A stretch of 64,000 nt of DNA from Gautieria morchelliformis (GCA_015179125.1 WHVA01000090.1:62001-126000); one strand, 5' to 3'; counted from the first letter of the stretch, positions 1 through 10,983 are shown. The notes: generated by a model not told the origin, from the sequence alone. A program made the numbers and translations.

Positions 1-650
1 AGAACCGCATCATTGCAGCGGGCTTAGCTATCAGCAACCCACTTCACACGCTCAATGTGCTCCAGGCCCTACCCTCATCGTACAAAATCGTGCAGCAGAC
101 GATCCTTGCCACTATAACCGACTTTTCAAAAATTGACTGGGCGAACACTTGGAGTCGCATCCTGTTCGAGGAGCTTCGACAGGGCTCACAACCGAACGCG
201 AACGCCATCCGTGCGAAGTCAAACGTTGGAAAAGATAAGTGCAATTACTGTACTGGCACTGGACATTGGGAGAAGGACTGCAGGCGCAAGGCTCGTGGCC
301 TCTCACACGAAGAAGCCAGTCTGAAGCGTGGAAAGGGGAGGGAAAGAAAAAGGAGAAAAAGGAAACAGCCCCCTCAGTGAGCGCTGTTATATCCGACAAC
401 CCTGACTCGGTCGCCACCTGTATCTACCACCGTGACCTCCAACAACGCCGCCTGCTTTTATGTTGCGTGTGAACGCAAGTGGATGCTGGACTCAGGCTGC
501 ACTGACCACATCACAGACGATATTTCTGATTTCTCAGAATACCGTTCACTTCCCGCACCGAGGCGTCGTCTGCCGAGCCAGGCCGAGCCGTGCCCATCAC
601 TACATGCAGTGGAAACACTTACGGTTATACCGAAAACTATGATCAACTAT
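1..650 (+). mobile_element. Ty1/Copia fragment (gag C-terminus to protease)
   Basis: The fragment encodes the end of a Copia Gag and the start of the protease. A CCHC zinc knuckle (CNYCTGTGHWEKDC) lies near 240-280, followed by a Lys/Arg-rich stretch. The aspartic protease signature WMLDSGCTDHIT lies near 480-515. The knuckle binds RNA in the particle and the protease matures the polyprotein; this is knowledge of the family. The element runs off the left edge of the window, and integrase and reverse transcriptase are absent to the right. It is a broken fossil with at least one break in the short piece seen. GC-rich sequence unlike the family begins by about 575. Confidence 0.8.
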
Positions 651-790
651 CTTATGTAAGAGCCGCCGATAGGCTGAGCCAAACCAGGCCCAAGCCGTTG
701 GCACATCCGGCTCCAGGGCCTGGCTCACAGCCGAGCCAGGAAGCCAGGGCCTGCGGGCGCTTAAATCCAGGATCTTCGGTCGCCAAAAAG
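575..790. repeat. GC-rich stretch with repeated GAGCCAGG-like motifs
   Basis: Motifs such as CCGAGCCAGG, GGGCCTGGCTC and GCCAGGGCCTG recur in direct and inverted form. The composition differs from both sides. It follows the Copia fragment and may be a small non-autonomous insertion, but no clear ends were found. From 790 to about 1090 I see no gene; that stretch is AT-rich with an AATAATA-rich patch near 985-1015. Confidence 0.35.
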
Positions 791-1124
791 GACATCTGTG
801 CTCTGATACTGGCACGTACATAAACAGTTTTTCATGATATGTAGTGTAGTTACAGTGGAAACTGCAGCGCCCGAAGCCCCTGATTAGTCAGCAGGTCATT
901 ATTGACCATTTTAGGTCTTGCGCAGCTGCAAGACATTCTTTTATTCCCCTTTATTAGAGTATATTAGTTTGTAGTATATATTATGTACAATAATATGACA
1001 TTATCGTACAATAATATTGCCGCCCAGGGAAATAATCTTTCCCACAGTTATTAGATGCACGTGACTGACGCGTGTTTAGGACCATATATTCCGAACACGC
1101 TGCTCCATCCTCGCTGCTCTCCTT

Positions 1125-3115
1125 ATGCCTCCTGTCAACCTCCACCAGCGAAAGACTCTTCTTGCCACTGTTGTGCCCCTCCTCCTCCTGAAACAACATA
1201 CTCCTGGCTCTGGAATTCACCCCTCTGGCACCACAACCGCTGAACCGACCGATGACCTGACCCCTGACGACACACTCTCCATCTCAGTCGCCTGCAGTTC
1301 TTTGCCCAAAGTGGTCCCACACCCAGAACAGGGGGGCGAGTGGATAATGCTGGAGTACCTCCGGCAGATGAGTGAGGCCGAGTGCATCTGGAGGTTCAGG
1401 TGAGTATACACTACACGTGAACGCTTGAACAAACTCACAAAAACCACATTAGGTTTACAGCAGGGGAACTTCAGCTCCTTGCGGATCTTTTGCAGCTCCT
1501 GAAACCTCTCATCACAGCCGCCGGGAGCCGCGCAAGTCCCCTTGAGGCGATCTTGATAAGAGTTGTTCTAAATGCGTTTGGTTTTCGTATAGAGATTTGA
1601 TTCAAGCTTCAGGAGAAACTGAATCGAATAGAGGTCTGAATGTTGAGAGAGCTGCATATGCTACGGGAATGGTTTCAGTCGGGAATTTCGAGACAGTGGG
1701 GAGGTAAAACTACTGTTATTCTTCTTACTTGGTAGTTACATTTGTTGGTACTATTTGACTACTAGAAAAGACACGGCGTCGATACGATAGGTACGATTTG
1801 TGAATCATAGATATAGGGGGATGTGGAGTGGAGTCTGGGACGAACTCTCAAGTGAATAGTACAAGGTAATACTAAGAGTTTATTGTATGCAAGGTGGTGG
1901 TGTGGAGGGACATGTGCATGATATATAGGAGAAATCGTGAAGCTTCGGTCGGAGCCGCTCAGGGACGCTCGGATGTATATCATGTCTTGGTCGCAACTGA
2001 ATTGGTGCCTAAGCAGGGATCTGTGCCTCGGGTCGGTCTCTCGATCGAGATTGATGGGATCGACATATGTAATGTGATAGTGACCGGCTTGGCATGCCCT
2101 GTGCGCGTGTGTGATAATGTATTGGTCTGGCGTCGTGTGTATGCGAGTCAGGGGATTCAGGGATATCACTGTGTGTCTGTGTATGGACGCGGGCATGGAT
2201 CTTGGGGATCGTGTGGTTCGGTGACATCAGTATATTTTAGATTCAGATCTGGGTGATGTCATTAATGTCGTTACTTGAATATCATAACAGATCTCACTTC
2301 TTTGTGCACGCCTGCAGAGCCCAGAGGACCAGTGGTCCTTATCCACAAAGTACCACCGTCCTCAGTCCACTATCTCCCAAATCACCAACGAGACGGCCTC
2401 TTTCATCAATGCTCGGTGGGGCTTTCTCCTTGACTGGGACAGGCATGGGCTTTTGTCCCCGGAGAAGCTTGGCGAGTACGCCGATGCCCTTTACAATTTC
2501 GGAGCACCCTGTCGCAGCGTCTTTGGCTTCATCGATTGCACGATCCGGCAGACGTGCCAGCCAGGGATGTATCAGGAGCTTGCCTACACTGGTTACAAGA
2601 AATGTCATGGCATGAAGTTTCAGGGGGTTGTCGTCCCCAACGGGTTGATTGCGCATCTAGCTGGCCCATACAGGGCCCCACCGAACGACGCTGGAGTCCT
2701 GAAGGAAAGCTCACTGCTCCAGCATCTCGAGCAGTATGTGATTCAGCCTGGGTCATGGGAAGGGGATGCACCCAGGGATCGTTATTTCCAGGTTTACGGT
2801 GATTCAGCTTATGGGGTGAGCCCCTTTATTGTGAGTCCCTATTCCACCGTGAATGCGCTTACCCCAGAACAATGGGCATGGAACACCGCAATGGGTGGGG
2901 TACGGATATCCGTGGAGCACGGCTTTGGCCTTGTGTTGCAAGATTGGCCATTCCTGCATGCCTTTTGGAAGCACAAGATATGGGGGAATGCATGTGGCAC
3001 CATGTACCGCGTTGGTGTTCTCCTCACAAATGCGTATTCATGCTTGGAGCCGAATCAGACTTCCCTTCGTTATTCATGTCCTCCCCCTTTCCTCCAAGAA
3101 TACTTCCATGAATAG
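1125..3115 (+). pseudogene. Harbinger-type DDE transposase (interrupted)
   Basis: Exon 1 starts at the ATG at 1125. It ends at 1399 before a GTGAGT intron of 53 nt, and exon 2 reads FRFTAGELQLLADLLQL, the usual N-terminal helix region before the catalytic core. After an unrelated block the frame resumes near 2318 (EDQWSLSTKYHRPQSTIS) and runs to 3115. All three acidic catalytic positions are visible: FIDCT near 2530, GDSAYG near 2800 and VEHGFG near 2912. The C-terminal half from 2453 is open for about 220 codons. The enzyme would cut and paste the element. The sequence between the two halves does not encode the expected helix-turn-helix linker, so the gene is dead as it stands. Confidence 0.75.
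1600..2317. other. Unexplained block inside the transposase gene
   Basis: About 0.7 kb separates the N-terminal and catalytic parts of the Harbinger transposase. It is rich in TGTG/CACA steps and has a minus-strand open stretch (1762-2196) and a plus-strand one (1894-2256), neither with a recognisable domain. Ordinary introns of this genome are near 50 nt, so the block is best read as an insertion. No terminal repeats or target duplication were found. Confidence 0.4.
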
Positions 3116-3179
3116 TCATGTTCTCTAGCAGTTTATCCATGTATGCCACCCCTGTCCCTGTTTGTAGAGCCAACAAACA

Positions 3180-3418
3180 ATTTTTAGGTCTTTTTTTTTT
3201 TTAAGAAAACCTTTTTTTTTGTCAAGAAAAAATTATTTTGTCAAATTTGTCAAGAAAACAAAATTTTGGGCCAAGAAAACAACACTTTGCAAGTGAGACA
3301 TCTCAAACTAATTATTTTTTTTTTCAAGAAAACCTTTTTTTTTGCCAAGAAACAAATAATTTGTCAATTTTGTCCAAGAAAACAATACTTTGCAAGTGAG
3401 ACATCTCAAACTAATTAA
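3180..3418. repeat. Duplicated T-rich unit between convergent Harbinger genes
   Basis: Two direct copies of a roughly 100-bp unit, about 3205-3314 and 3320-3418, share long T runs, the word TCAAGAAAACC and a tail containing CTTTGCAAGTGAGACATC. The second copy ends where the minus-strand Myb-like frame stops. It lies in the intergenic 3' region of both genes. Confidence 0.65.
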
Positions 3419-4577
3419 GGAGCCCCTGCCGCAAGATATCCAGGAGCGCTGTGCTTGTCCTCTCCTGCTGGTCATTTTCACGACGTGTCTCCTCAAGGAG
3501 CGCCTGGCGTGCCTTCCTCTCCTCCTCACGTTCCGCCTCACGCAACTTGTGGTCCTCTTCGCGCATCTTGCGTGTCTCTGCACGTGCTTCCTCCAGGAGC
3601 TCAGCCAGTCGTGTAGTTTCTGTCCGAAGCTCTCACGCATATCTGTCCCAGATATGCTCGCCAATTGACTGCCATCATTCTCCTTCTCAGAAATCCCAAC
3701 CGATGGAGATGGGGAGCGTCCTCGCTTCTGCCTAGGTCGCTGGCATATCACCATGGCGTCTCGCATAGCCTCTCCCGCATCCTTTGCCGCGTTCTGAACC
3801 TATTGATTAGATAGTTAGTAGCCAATAAATATCATGAACAAAGTCCTTCACTCACCTGTTTTTCATGCTCCTTCTGCTCCTCCCTGGTCCCTTTCGCCTC
3901 CAACTTGAGATGCTGCACGGCATCCAGCTTCCCTGAGAGCGAGGCGAACAGGGCTGGATCACGCTCCCACTCTTTACCAAGAGCAGACCGGGGAGTCTTC
4001 TTTTTTCCCCCCTACTCTCTTCTAGTCAGCGTGCAAATTATATAAAATAATTATGCTAGGACGCACCTCCACCCAAGTGAGCAGGGATGCCACTTTGTTC
4101 TTGAGTGTGTCCGGCTCACGGTTCAGGGAAGACCCACTCTCTTGCACGCGCCTGGCCACTTCTTTCCAGTGTTCACCCAGCTTTGCCCATTGTGCCATGT
4201 ACGGGTTGACCTCAATCACAACGTGGAGGAGTTGGTTGAGGTCATGCAAAGAAAAGGCATCACGCGCCTTGCGTGAAGATATGGGTTGTGACCCTAGCAC
4301 ACCTGATGCGTCCAGCCCGGTGTTTGATGACTCGTCAGGTGTGCTAGGGGGTGCAGCGACCGAGGTAACGAGGGGCGACAGCCGGTGGATGGGACGCATT
4401 AGTAGAGTTAGAGAAAAGGGCGGGACTGAGCCTTTCCTCAATCCCACCTGCTTGTGACGTGATCGGAGTGCTAGGGGTGTTATAAAAGACAGCGGGCGGG
4501 ATTGGCTGCATACTCACATGCGACGTGGTGGTGGGCTGGAATGGACGCATGGGTGTGGGCTGGAGTGGACGCAACAT
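3418..4577 (-). pseudogene. Myb/SANT-like DNA-binding partner of Harbinger
   Basis: Reading leftwards from about 4577, a Pro/Ser/Thr-rich N-terminus is followed by a trihelix-type module with FSLHDLNQLLHVVIEV, then WKEVARR, and ending LKNKVASLLTWVE near 4060. Two introns follow (donor near 4055; about 3805-3855). The last exon carries basic NLS-like residues (RPRQKRGRSPSP) and then a long Glu/Arg coiled coil, best read in a frame shifted by one base near 3636 (ELLEEARAETRKMREED onward) to the stop at 3418. A second frame slip lies near 4350-4440. In Harbinger elements this protein binds DNA and partners the transposase. The frame slips suggest a pseudogene. Confidence 0.65.
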
Positions 4578-4654
4578 TGCTAATATTTTCTCACGCGCCT
4601 GTAGGATAGGATTAGCAGTTCGGCGTACTCCGCAACTAATATATATTACAAACT

Positions 4655-4897
4655 AATATTGTCTATTGCGAGTCTTATTGTTCTCATGAAATTATAAGCG
4701 GCTACTGTCATGTAAAGTCTCCCTCAGTGGTTTGACACCGTGCAAACACTGAGGTAAGACATCATTCTATCCCTCGTATTGTATTTCGCTCACCTGTACG
4801 CTACAGTTGATTTATCGTCGTATAGGTAACTATAACAGTGGTTTGACACTGTGCAAACACTGAGTTGATTTGTCGTCGTATAGTCTTGTTATTATTA
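4655..4897 (+). mobile_element. Copia LTR fragment (LTR-a), cut by Helitron
   Basis: The sequence matches the last two thirds of the Copia LTRs at 15772-16116 and 25474-25821 in order and layout, though it is well diverged. The match starts at CTATTGCGAGTCTT, runs through a TATAAG box at 4693 and the A/intron/B/A/B module, and ends at the Helitron insertion point 4898. It is a fossil fragment; the 5' part is missing and no Copia coding sequence adjoins it. Confidence 0.75.
4725..4883 (+). repeat. LTR-a module: A, intron-like segment, B, then A-B joined
   Basis: Block A1 (4725-4753) starts CAGTGGTTTG and ends CACTGAG. It is followed by an intron-like segment (4754-4806; GTAAGAC...CTACAG, with CTCAC inside) and block B1 (4807-4825). 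After GTAACTATAA, block A2 (4836-4864) and block B2 (4865-4883) follow with nothing between them. A1 and A2 differ at one base, and so do B1 and B2. A TATAAG box starts 32 nt before A1. A can fold on itself (CTCAGT with ACTGAG, GTTTG with CAAAC). Confidence 0.85.
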
Positions 4898-4930
4898 CTA
4901 GGTGGGTACCCGCGCTTTGTGCGGGGGTTT
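4898..4930 (-). other. Helitron 3' terminus: hairpin and CTAG
   Basis: On the minus strand the last bases are a GC-rich stem-loop (CCCGC / ACAAAG-type loop / GCGGG), a short spacer TACCCAC and CTAG, then host T. This is the termination signal for Helitron rolling-circle transfer. Confidence 0.82.
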
Positions 4931-5061
4931 AGGTCAAATGCATCGGTAAGGTCAAATGCATCAGTAAATTCACAGGCATTGAGACAATAAAAACTTGCAT
5001 CAAGAAAAAGTATACTAAGTAAATACTAAGTAAATTGTATCAGGGAAGTGAATGTTACAGT

Positions 5062-8000
5062 TCAAGGAGCTCTAAGCAATACATCTTCATATACAATATT
5101 TTTGGCTTGCACACCCTCCTCAAGCAAGACCTTAACCCTGTTCCAGTTGGTCCCCCTTGATACACCAACATACAATTGACCATGTCCAAACACTGGATAT
5201 CTCAGGTCCAGCCCAACCGTACCCAAAGACTGTCCCTGAGACTTGTTGATAGTCATTGCAAATGCCAAACGCACTGGAAACTGCCTCCTTTGCAGCACAA
5301 ATGGCAATTCTCCCTCTGATGGCTTAATGATGATCCTGGGGATGAAAGCAATATTTCCTGCACGTGGACCTGAGATGATCCTGACCTCCAACACTCTAAT
5401 GCTTATCCTCACCAACTGCAACCTTGTCCCATTGCATAGTCCTTGCTTCTGATCCAAATTGCGCAACAGCATCAGAGGCACTCCAGGCTTGACTTCCAAG
5501 TGAGCAGGAGGAAGACTGCCCATCTCTATGGAATTCAGATACTCTGCAGGATACTTATCTGCATCATCGGACTCTGTAATGGAATTTGCACAGTGCAAGG
5601 CCTGAGCATCACCTGGAAACTCCCTAAACACCATGGAATTGATCTCATTGACCTCAGTGTTTCTGGCACAGAGGACGGCCCGCTCCAAAAAGTAATCATC
5701 CCAGGCAGGGACTGGATTGCCAATGCCAGGGTATATTTCCTGGATCAGATCTTCAATTCCAGGGCCACAAACCATGTGTTGAGGGAGTGAGAGGGTATGA
5801 TCCAGTGGGAGATCCTTTCCCTGGCCCACATTCTGCAGCCATTCTGCAAATCTGGCTCTGTCAGGGTCATTTCTCACCCGCATGTTCTCTGTCAGATGGA
5901 GGACCTTGATCTTTGGCCCCCCATGATATCCTCCTTGGAGCCTTTAGGGATAATTGGGAGAGTCTGCTGAAAGTCACCTCCAAAGGCGACTGTGATGCCA
6001 CCAAAGGGTCGGTCAGGCTGGTCAAGGAAATCCCTCAGTGTCCTGTCAATGGCCTCTATGGCATGGCGATGCTGCATTGCAGCCTCATCCCAGATGAGGA
6101 GACTGGCCTGTCTCAGCATGTCAGCCTTGTCAGAGTTCTTTGTGATGGAGGAGAGAGAGCGCTCATGGACAGGAATGGGAATTCCAAGCATGCTATGAGA
6201 GGTTGTACCCTTAGTGAGGATAAGGGCAGCTATTGCAGATGAGGCTACTGCAATCACAATGAGGCTCTCCGCTCTACAGGAGTGGATTAGAGTGTTCCAT
6301 GTGAATGATTTCCCAGTGCCACCTGAGCCAGTGACAAAAAACATTTGTCCATCAGGTTTCCCATGAGCATCTTTGGTCAGTGCCGACCGTAATATCTGAT
6401 CATGCGCAGACCTTTGCCCCACATTCAGCTTGGGAACCTCCTCACCAGCCTTTTCCCTCTCTTCAACAGGGTCATAGTCCCTCTGCTCAGCTATGAACCT
6501 GTTCCCAATGAGGGCCTCCCACTCGCCTGCCACCCGAGGCATATCATCAAAGCTGCTCAAGGACATTCCACCCTGCTGGAGGATTTTATCCAAGAGAAAG
6601 AGGCCGAAATCATAAACCTGATCATCCTGTGGATCATGCATACGGTGTCTGATTTGGAGCTGATGTCTGAGATCATCACATATGTGCTCCTTGAAGCCAT
6701 CCCATAGTCTGCCAGGCTGCGATGGATTGCAATGGCCAAGGATGGTGGCAAAGAGATGTCTGAGCTGAGCACCTGTTTTCATGGCACTGGCTTCCTGGAG
6801 ACACAACCTCAGCTCCTGATCATCATCCAGAAGTCCCCTTGCATGACAGGCCTCCTTGTAAGTAGCATATTGTATGCCATCCACTGACCTAAGCTCCTCA
6901 AAGGATCTAGCCCCCTTGACCACTGTGAGGAGAGTGCGCACAAAAAATCTCTCTCCTGATTTAGGGCTTGCAAAGTGAAGGCGACCGATGCTATAACCTC
7001 CTTGGCATGGTGTCCATACCTTTTCCTCTGATTGCCAGGTAAACTGCTCAGGAAACTCCACATAGAGCAGATCACGTGCTTCAGGGTACATATCATTGGC
7101 CTCAAAGTAAGCCATGAGTGGTGTCTTTTTTGCCTCAGCCCTAATGAGGATGTTGTCCACATCCTCATTGGGATCAAAGATGATCGTGTGGTGGTCCTTT
7201 TCATGGACTGGCAGTGCCATGACTGCAGGCACCTGGGTGTGGATTTCCCGCTCCAGCAACCTCCAACAGGCCTCATGAGCACTGACATAGCAAGCGTCCA
7301 GGTACTGCTTAATTTCATCCTTGCTGAGACCCAACTCCATCATGGTCCGATCATGGCCCTTGTAGAGATACTTGTGGATATACTTGATACACCTCACATT
7401 GATGGTGAGTTCAGCATTGATATGACACAGGAGTTTGAGCAAGAGCAGAGCAGAGTATGGAACAACCCATCTGTTGTCCAGCATGTTGCCCCTGACATTG
7501 TGCTGCCTTCCATCATTGCGACGATGATATTTTGGATATCCATCCTCATTCAGACTGGTTTCCTCACAGAAGGGCTTTGGGAAGTTTTTGTTGCACTTGC
7601 CATTTTCCATGCAGGGTGCGTCTCGATTCATTTCTCCACAGGGACCATGTGTCATCAGGTCACATACCAAGCGGTAGAGGATGGGATGAGTCTCTGGATC
7701 AGGGAACTCTGCTGAAATCATAGAATCCACCTCATGTGGAGGCCTGATCTTGGAATCTCTTGCAAACCAGATAAGAATATGCATGTGTGGGAGTCCCCTT
7801 TTCTGGAATTCAATGGTGTGGATGTGAGCAATGGTTTCCCCAAAAATCTTTTCCTTGACGATCAAGTCAATGAGGTATTTCTTTTTGAGATGGAACACCC
7901 GTGACACCAAGTCAGGTCTGTCCTGAGGTGATTGTCCAGGTAACAATGCATCCAATATCTCCTGCCAGTTGGGATTGGCAGTCATTGTAATAAAGAGATC

Positions 8001-9231
8001 GGCCACACCAAACTTCCTTGAAATGGCCAGAGAGTTCTGCAGGTTTTGCTGCATGTCCCGTGTCCCTCCTTGAAATGTGGCAGGCAGAATGGATTTTGTG
8101 CCCAAGCTGTTTGCATCTCTGTCATTGTCATTGCGATTAAACGCATCCACCATCTGGTTATACACCTCAGCACGCAGAGTGTGTTGATTTGTCCTGATCC
8201 ACCTCAGCCTGCTTTGCTCCACAGTCTAAAATGTACTGCTGGAATAGCTTGCCAGCACGCAGGAGTGTTGTAGGTTCATCTCTCCTCTGGAAGAGACGAA
8301 ATGAATGGTACTGAATTTGGGTGACCTGCCCCCATCTGTTTGGGTTGGCCTCCCGAGCACGCTCTGGGTCACGATATGGAATACCTGGTTTCCATCCCAA
8401 CTCTGCCCTGGGAAAGAGAAAGACATAGTGAAGAGAGGCATAGTTTGGATTCATATCGGATACCCTTTCGAAAGGTCCACCTTTGAGCTGGACAATAATA
8501 TCCCTAGGTTCAGGGTCGATGCCATCTCCAGGAAGAACCACTGCAATCTCATCTGCAGTAGGGATATTATACCTCCTAGGATCCCTGTGTTCCCTGTATG
8601 TGAGCCTCGCCTGGATCTCACCATTCTGTCCCTGATCTCTGAGCCTCTCAGCTGCTTGTTTATATATGGCAACATGAGGATTGCAGACCAGGAGCATTTC
8701 CTGCAAGTCTCCCATGACAGTTGGAGACAGACCTGGGTTATGTGTCTTCCTCTTTGCCAAAGCCAATGCTGGATCATATATGTAAAGCTGGGCATACGTT
8801 GTATCTGGTTCATGGTCTGGGAGGAGAGAGCCATGAAGATGATACAGTTCACCCTGTAGCTTGAGGACATATGGACCATGACCCACCCGAAGCAAATCTT
8901 TATCAAAGTTGGCCCCCAAGGAAGTGAATGCAAACGCAGCATTATACTGCCTGATATTCTGGCGAAACTTTTTGCCTCAGGGTCTTGGCCTTCTAAGAGC
9001 CGTCTCAAAGGCTGAGGGGGCACTGGCAGCTTTGGAAGCTGCACCTTTCCTTTTATACAGCAATCACCAAAACGGTCCTCCGCATTTGTAGAGCTTTGCA
9101 GACGCTCTGCAAACCAGTGCAATGCTCCACATTTAGGACAGGCCACTTCCATGGGACCCAGATCATGAGGCTGCACATCTGCCTCAATTATTTGAGAGCG
9201 ACCTAGTGGAATAGGACGAGGTCGCTGAGCA
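5062..9231 (-). pseudogene. Helitron Rep/Pif1 helicase (RepHel), frame-broken
   Basis: The protein runs leftwards from a zinc-ribbon start (CPKCGALHW, CCIKGKVQLP near 9140-9040), through the Rep nuclease, to a Pif1-type helicase. Rep shows the HMHILIWF metal-binding motif near 7780 and the tyrosine region QYLDACYVSAHEACW near 7270-7310. The helicase shows Walker A GSGGTGKSFTWN near 6320, Walker B LLIWDEAAM near 6090, and C-terminal motifs LAFAMTINKSQGQSL near 5230. Rep nicks and joins ends; the helicase unwinds. The reading shifts frame near 8218. Near 5890 there is a small out-of-frame loss between IMGG and KIKVLHLTENM. The ending LLRAP lies at 5062. The parts are complete but the gene is broken. 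Confidence 0.88.
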
Positions 9232-9236
9232 CCACA

Positions 9237-10030
9237 CTAAGGTCGCTGAGGATGTTGCCGAGGTATGGGGAGTGGAGGAGGCAGCTGAGGTGCAGGGAGT
9301 GGCTGAGGATTGGGAGGTGGTGGTGGATGAGGTGGTACCAATGGAGGTCTGAGAATTGCATCTTCCTCTTGCCTGATTGCATTAGCCTGGGCCTGCAATG
9401 CTGCCACTCCTGCAGAACCCACAACAGGAGGATTAGCCCCCCATCTACGTCTATCCAATTGCTGCAATATAGCCGCCTGCTGATCCACCTGAGCATGCAA
9501 GTCTGCAATAAATGCAGAACCTACTACAGGTGCTGGCTGTACAGGGTCTGGCTGATTTCCTCTCAAAGGCTATAACTGAGGGAGAGCTGCTCTCTGAGCA
9601 AGGAGGGCCACCACCTGCACTCTGGGACTGGGATCAGGAGGATGTGATGGCCCAGCAACAGGTTGTTGACGTGATGATGGTGCAAGCATGGGAGGGCGTG
9701 ATGGCCCAGCAACAGGCTGTTGACGTGACGATGGTGCAAGAATGGGAGGGTGTGATGACCCAGCAACAGGTTGTTGATGTGATGATGGTGCAAGCACGGG
9801 AGGGTGTGGTGGCTGTTGACGTGAGGATGGTGCAAGTGTGGGAGGGCGTGGCGGCCCAGCAACAGATTGTTGAAAAGGATTGGCAACATTGCTTCCAGGA
9901 GGAGGGTGAGGGATGGGCAAAAGGTGGGGGTGGAGGGGGTGACTGGTCCCGAGCTCTGATACGTGCTCTCTGATCAGTGAGTGGAGTCATTCGCTGCTGC
10001 GCCTCCCTCGCCTGTGCACGCTCCCGCTGA
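9237..10030 (-). pseudogene. Proline-rich N-terminal region of the Helitron protein
   Basis: Upstream of RepHel the minus strand encodes RQRERAQAREAQQRM near 10000, then a repeat-rich stretch of the type LAPSSRQQPVAGPSHPP, then a Gln/Pro-rich stretch (DLHAQVDQQAAILQQLDRRR, and PPHPPPPPNPQPLP). A stop at 9237 separates it from the zinc-ribbon start of RepHel. Such low-complexity leaders are common in fungal Helitron proteins. Start codon and introns are uncertain. Confidence 0.55.
9640..9880 (-). repeat. 54-bp tandem repeats in the Helitron leader
   Basis: About four to five units of roughly 54 bp, each with CAACAGGTTGTTGACGTGA on the plus strand, encode 18-residue repeats on the minus strand. 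Units differ by a few bases, and one is shorter. The opposite strand is also open here because the repeat has no stops in several frames. Confidence 0.8.
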
Positions 10031-10245
10031 CGGTTACTCTCTGGAGTAGAGGGATCAGAGTAGAGAGAGAATAAAGCTGTCAATATCAGACTTACATTGC
10101 AAGCAGACCAAGGCAAACTCAGGGGAATCTATTGACCCCTATTTAAAATAGGCCAAAAAAGTGAAATGAAATGACAATATTTACCAGAGGGACAGCAGAG
10201 CAACTGATCTTAATATCAATACCTAAAAAAGCAGACACAGGAGCA

Positions 10246-10446
10246 CAAAACACACCAGGATAGAGGAATCACACAGGAAGGATGGACAGGGCAGAGAGGC
10301 CTGAAAAGAGCCTAAAAAAGCTAAAAAAAGCGAAATTGTTATCAGCAATAATATCATAATAAACATCAAAAAGACACACCAGGATAGAGGAATCACAGGA
10401 AGGATGGACAGGGCAGAGAGGCCTGAATAGAGCCTAAAAAGTGCTA
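10246..10446. repeat. Direct duplication in Helitron 5' leader
   Basis: Two copies of about 75 bp (10246-10322 and 10372-10446) share CCAGGATAGAGGAATCAC, GGATGGACAGGGCAGAGAGG and a CCTAAAAA tail, and are separated by AT-rich sequence. They lie between the Helitron 5' end and its first reading frame. A poly-A/AATAAT patch follows (10470-10516), then a GC-rich patch (10620-10770). No gene is visible from 10030 to 10840. Confidence 0.75.
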
Positions 10447-10840
10447 ACAAAGCGAAAATAAATAGGAATTACAAATAATAAAATAATAATAATAATAATT
10501 AAAAAAAAAAAAAACAAAGTGTGTCAGAGAGATGACACATTACAATGATAAAAGAGAAACTCACCAATAGAGCACAGTAGCACTAAGAGATAGAGGGCCA
10601 GGGATGGTGGGAGGAGGGAAAAGGGGGTGGGAGCGGCTGCGCAGCAAGTGTTGCTGTGCAGTGTTTGCCAGCTCACCCAGCACTAGACCGGCAACCGGTT
10701 CTGCCCCGGTCGCCGGTCCTCGGTCTGGACCGGGGCTCGCGGCTGCGCCGCTGGCTCGCGATTGGTCAGCTGACTAAGATTACCAATCATGACATAAGCG
10801 ACACCCACAACCACCCTGACCTGCACTTTTCACTTTTTGA

Positions 10841-10983
10841 CTAGGTGGATACCTGCGCTGCCACGTGAACGGGAGTTTTTCCCTTTGGCATGGGCGCGGG
10901 ATAATATTTGTGCAAACCGACCGCCATAAGCGCCAGGTACCAGCAACCACGTGCGCTGGCAGCGCCGGTACCAGCACACCATC
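10841..10983 (-). mobile_element. 3' end of a second Helitron, abutting the first
   Basis: The minus strand ends CCACCTAG at 10841, immediately before the TC of the first Helitron. The subterminal words (GGTATCCACCTAG) resemble the first element's GGTACCCACCTAG. A weaker stem can form from the CGTG/CACG region around 10860. Only about 140 bp can be assigned before an unrelated AT-rich element; its 5' end was not found. Confidence 0.65.

Larger units (their letters stand above)
1090..4620. mobile_element. PIF/Harbinger-like DNA transposon remnant
   Basis: The two genes that define the superfamily are present and converge: a DDE transposase on the plus strand (1125-3115) and a Myb/SANT-like DNA-binding partner on the minus strand (3418-4577). 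In this superfamily the partner helps the transposase reach the nucleus and bind the ends. I could not identify terminal inverted repeats or a 3-bp TWA target duplication, so the limits given are those of the coding remnant. A Copia LTR fragment begins at about 4655. The element is decayed, with a foreign-looking block at about 1600-2317. Confidence 0.72.
4898..10840 (-). mobile_element. Autonomous-type Helitron
   Basis: This is a rolling-circle transposon on the minus strand. The 3' end at 4898 reads CTAG followed by T, with a GC hairpin just inside (CCCGC and GCGGG arms, about 4906-4927). The 5' end at 10840 reads TCAAAAAGTG. Both fit the Helitron rule of insertion between A and T with 5' TC and 3' CTRR. 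The body encodes a Rep/helicase with proline-rich N-terminal reading frames. The host site is the tail of a Copia LTR (4897). At the other end another Helitron 3' terminus touches it directly. The coding part carries a few frame breaks, so it is probably inactive though complete in outline. Confidence 0.88.

Noticed and set aside
1894-2256. 120-codon plus-strand frame as a gene
   Set aside because: No domain, GT/TG-biased sequence, overlapped by an equally long minus frame; lies in the block that interrupts the transposase.
9512-9973. Plus-strand open frame rich in Val/Gln/Glu repeats
   Set aside because: It is the complement of the Helitron tandem repeats; codon bias and continuity favour the minus strand.
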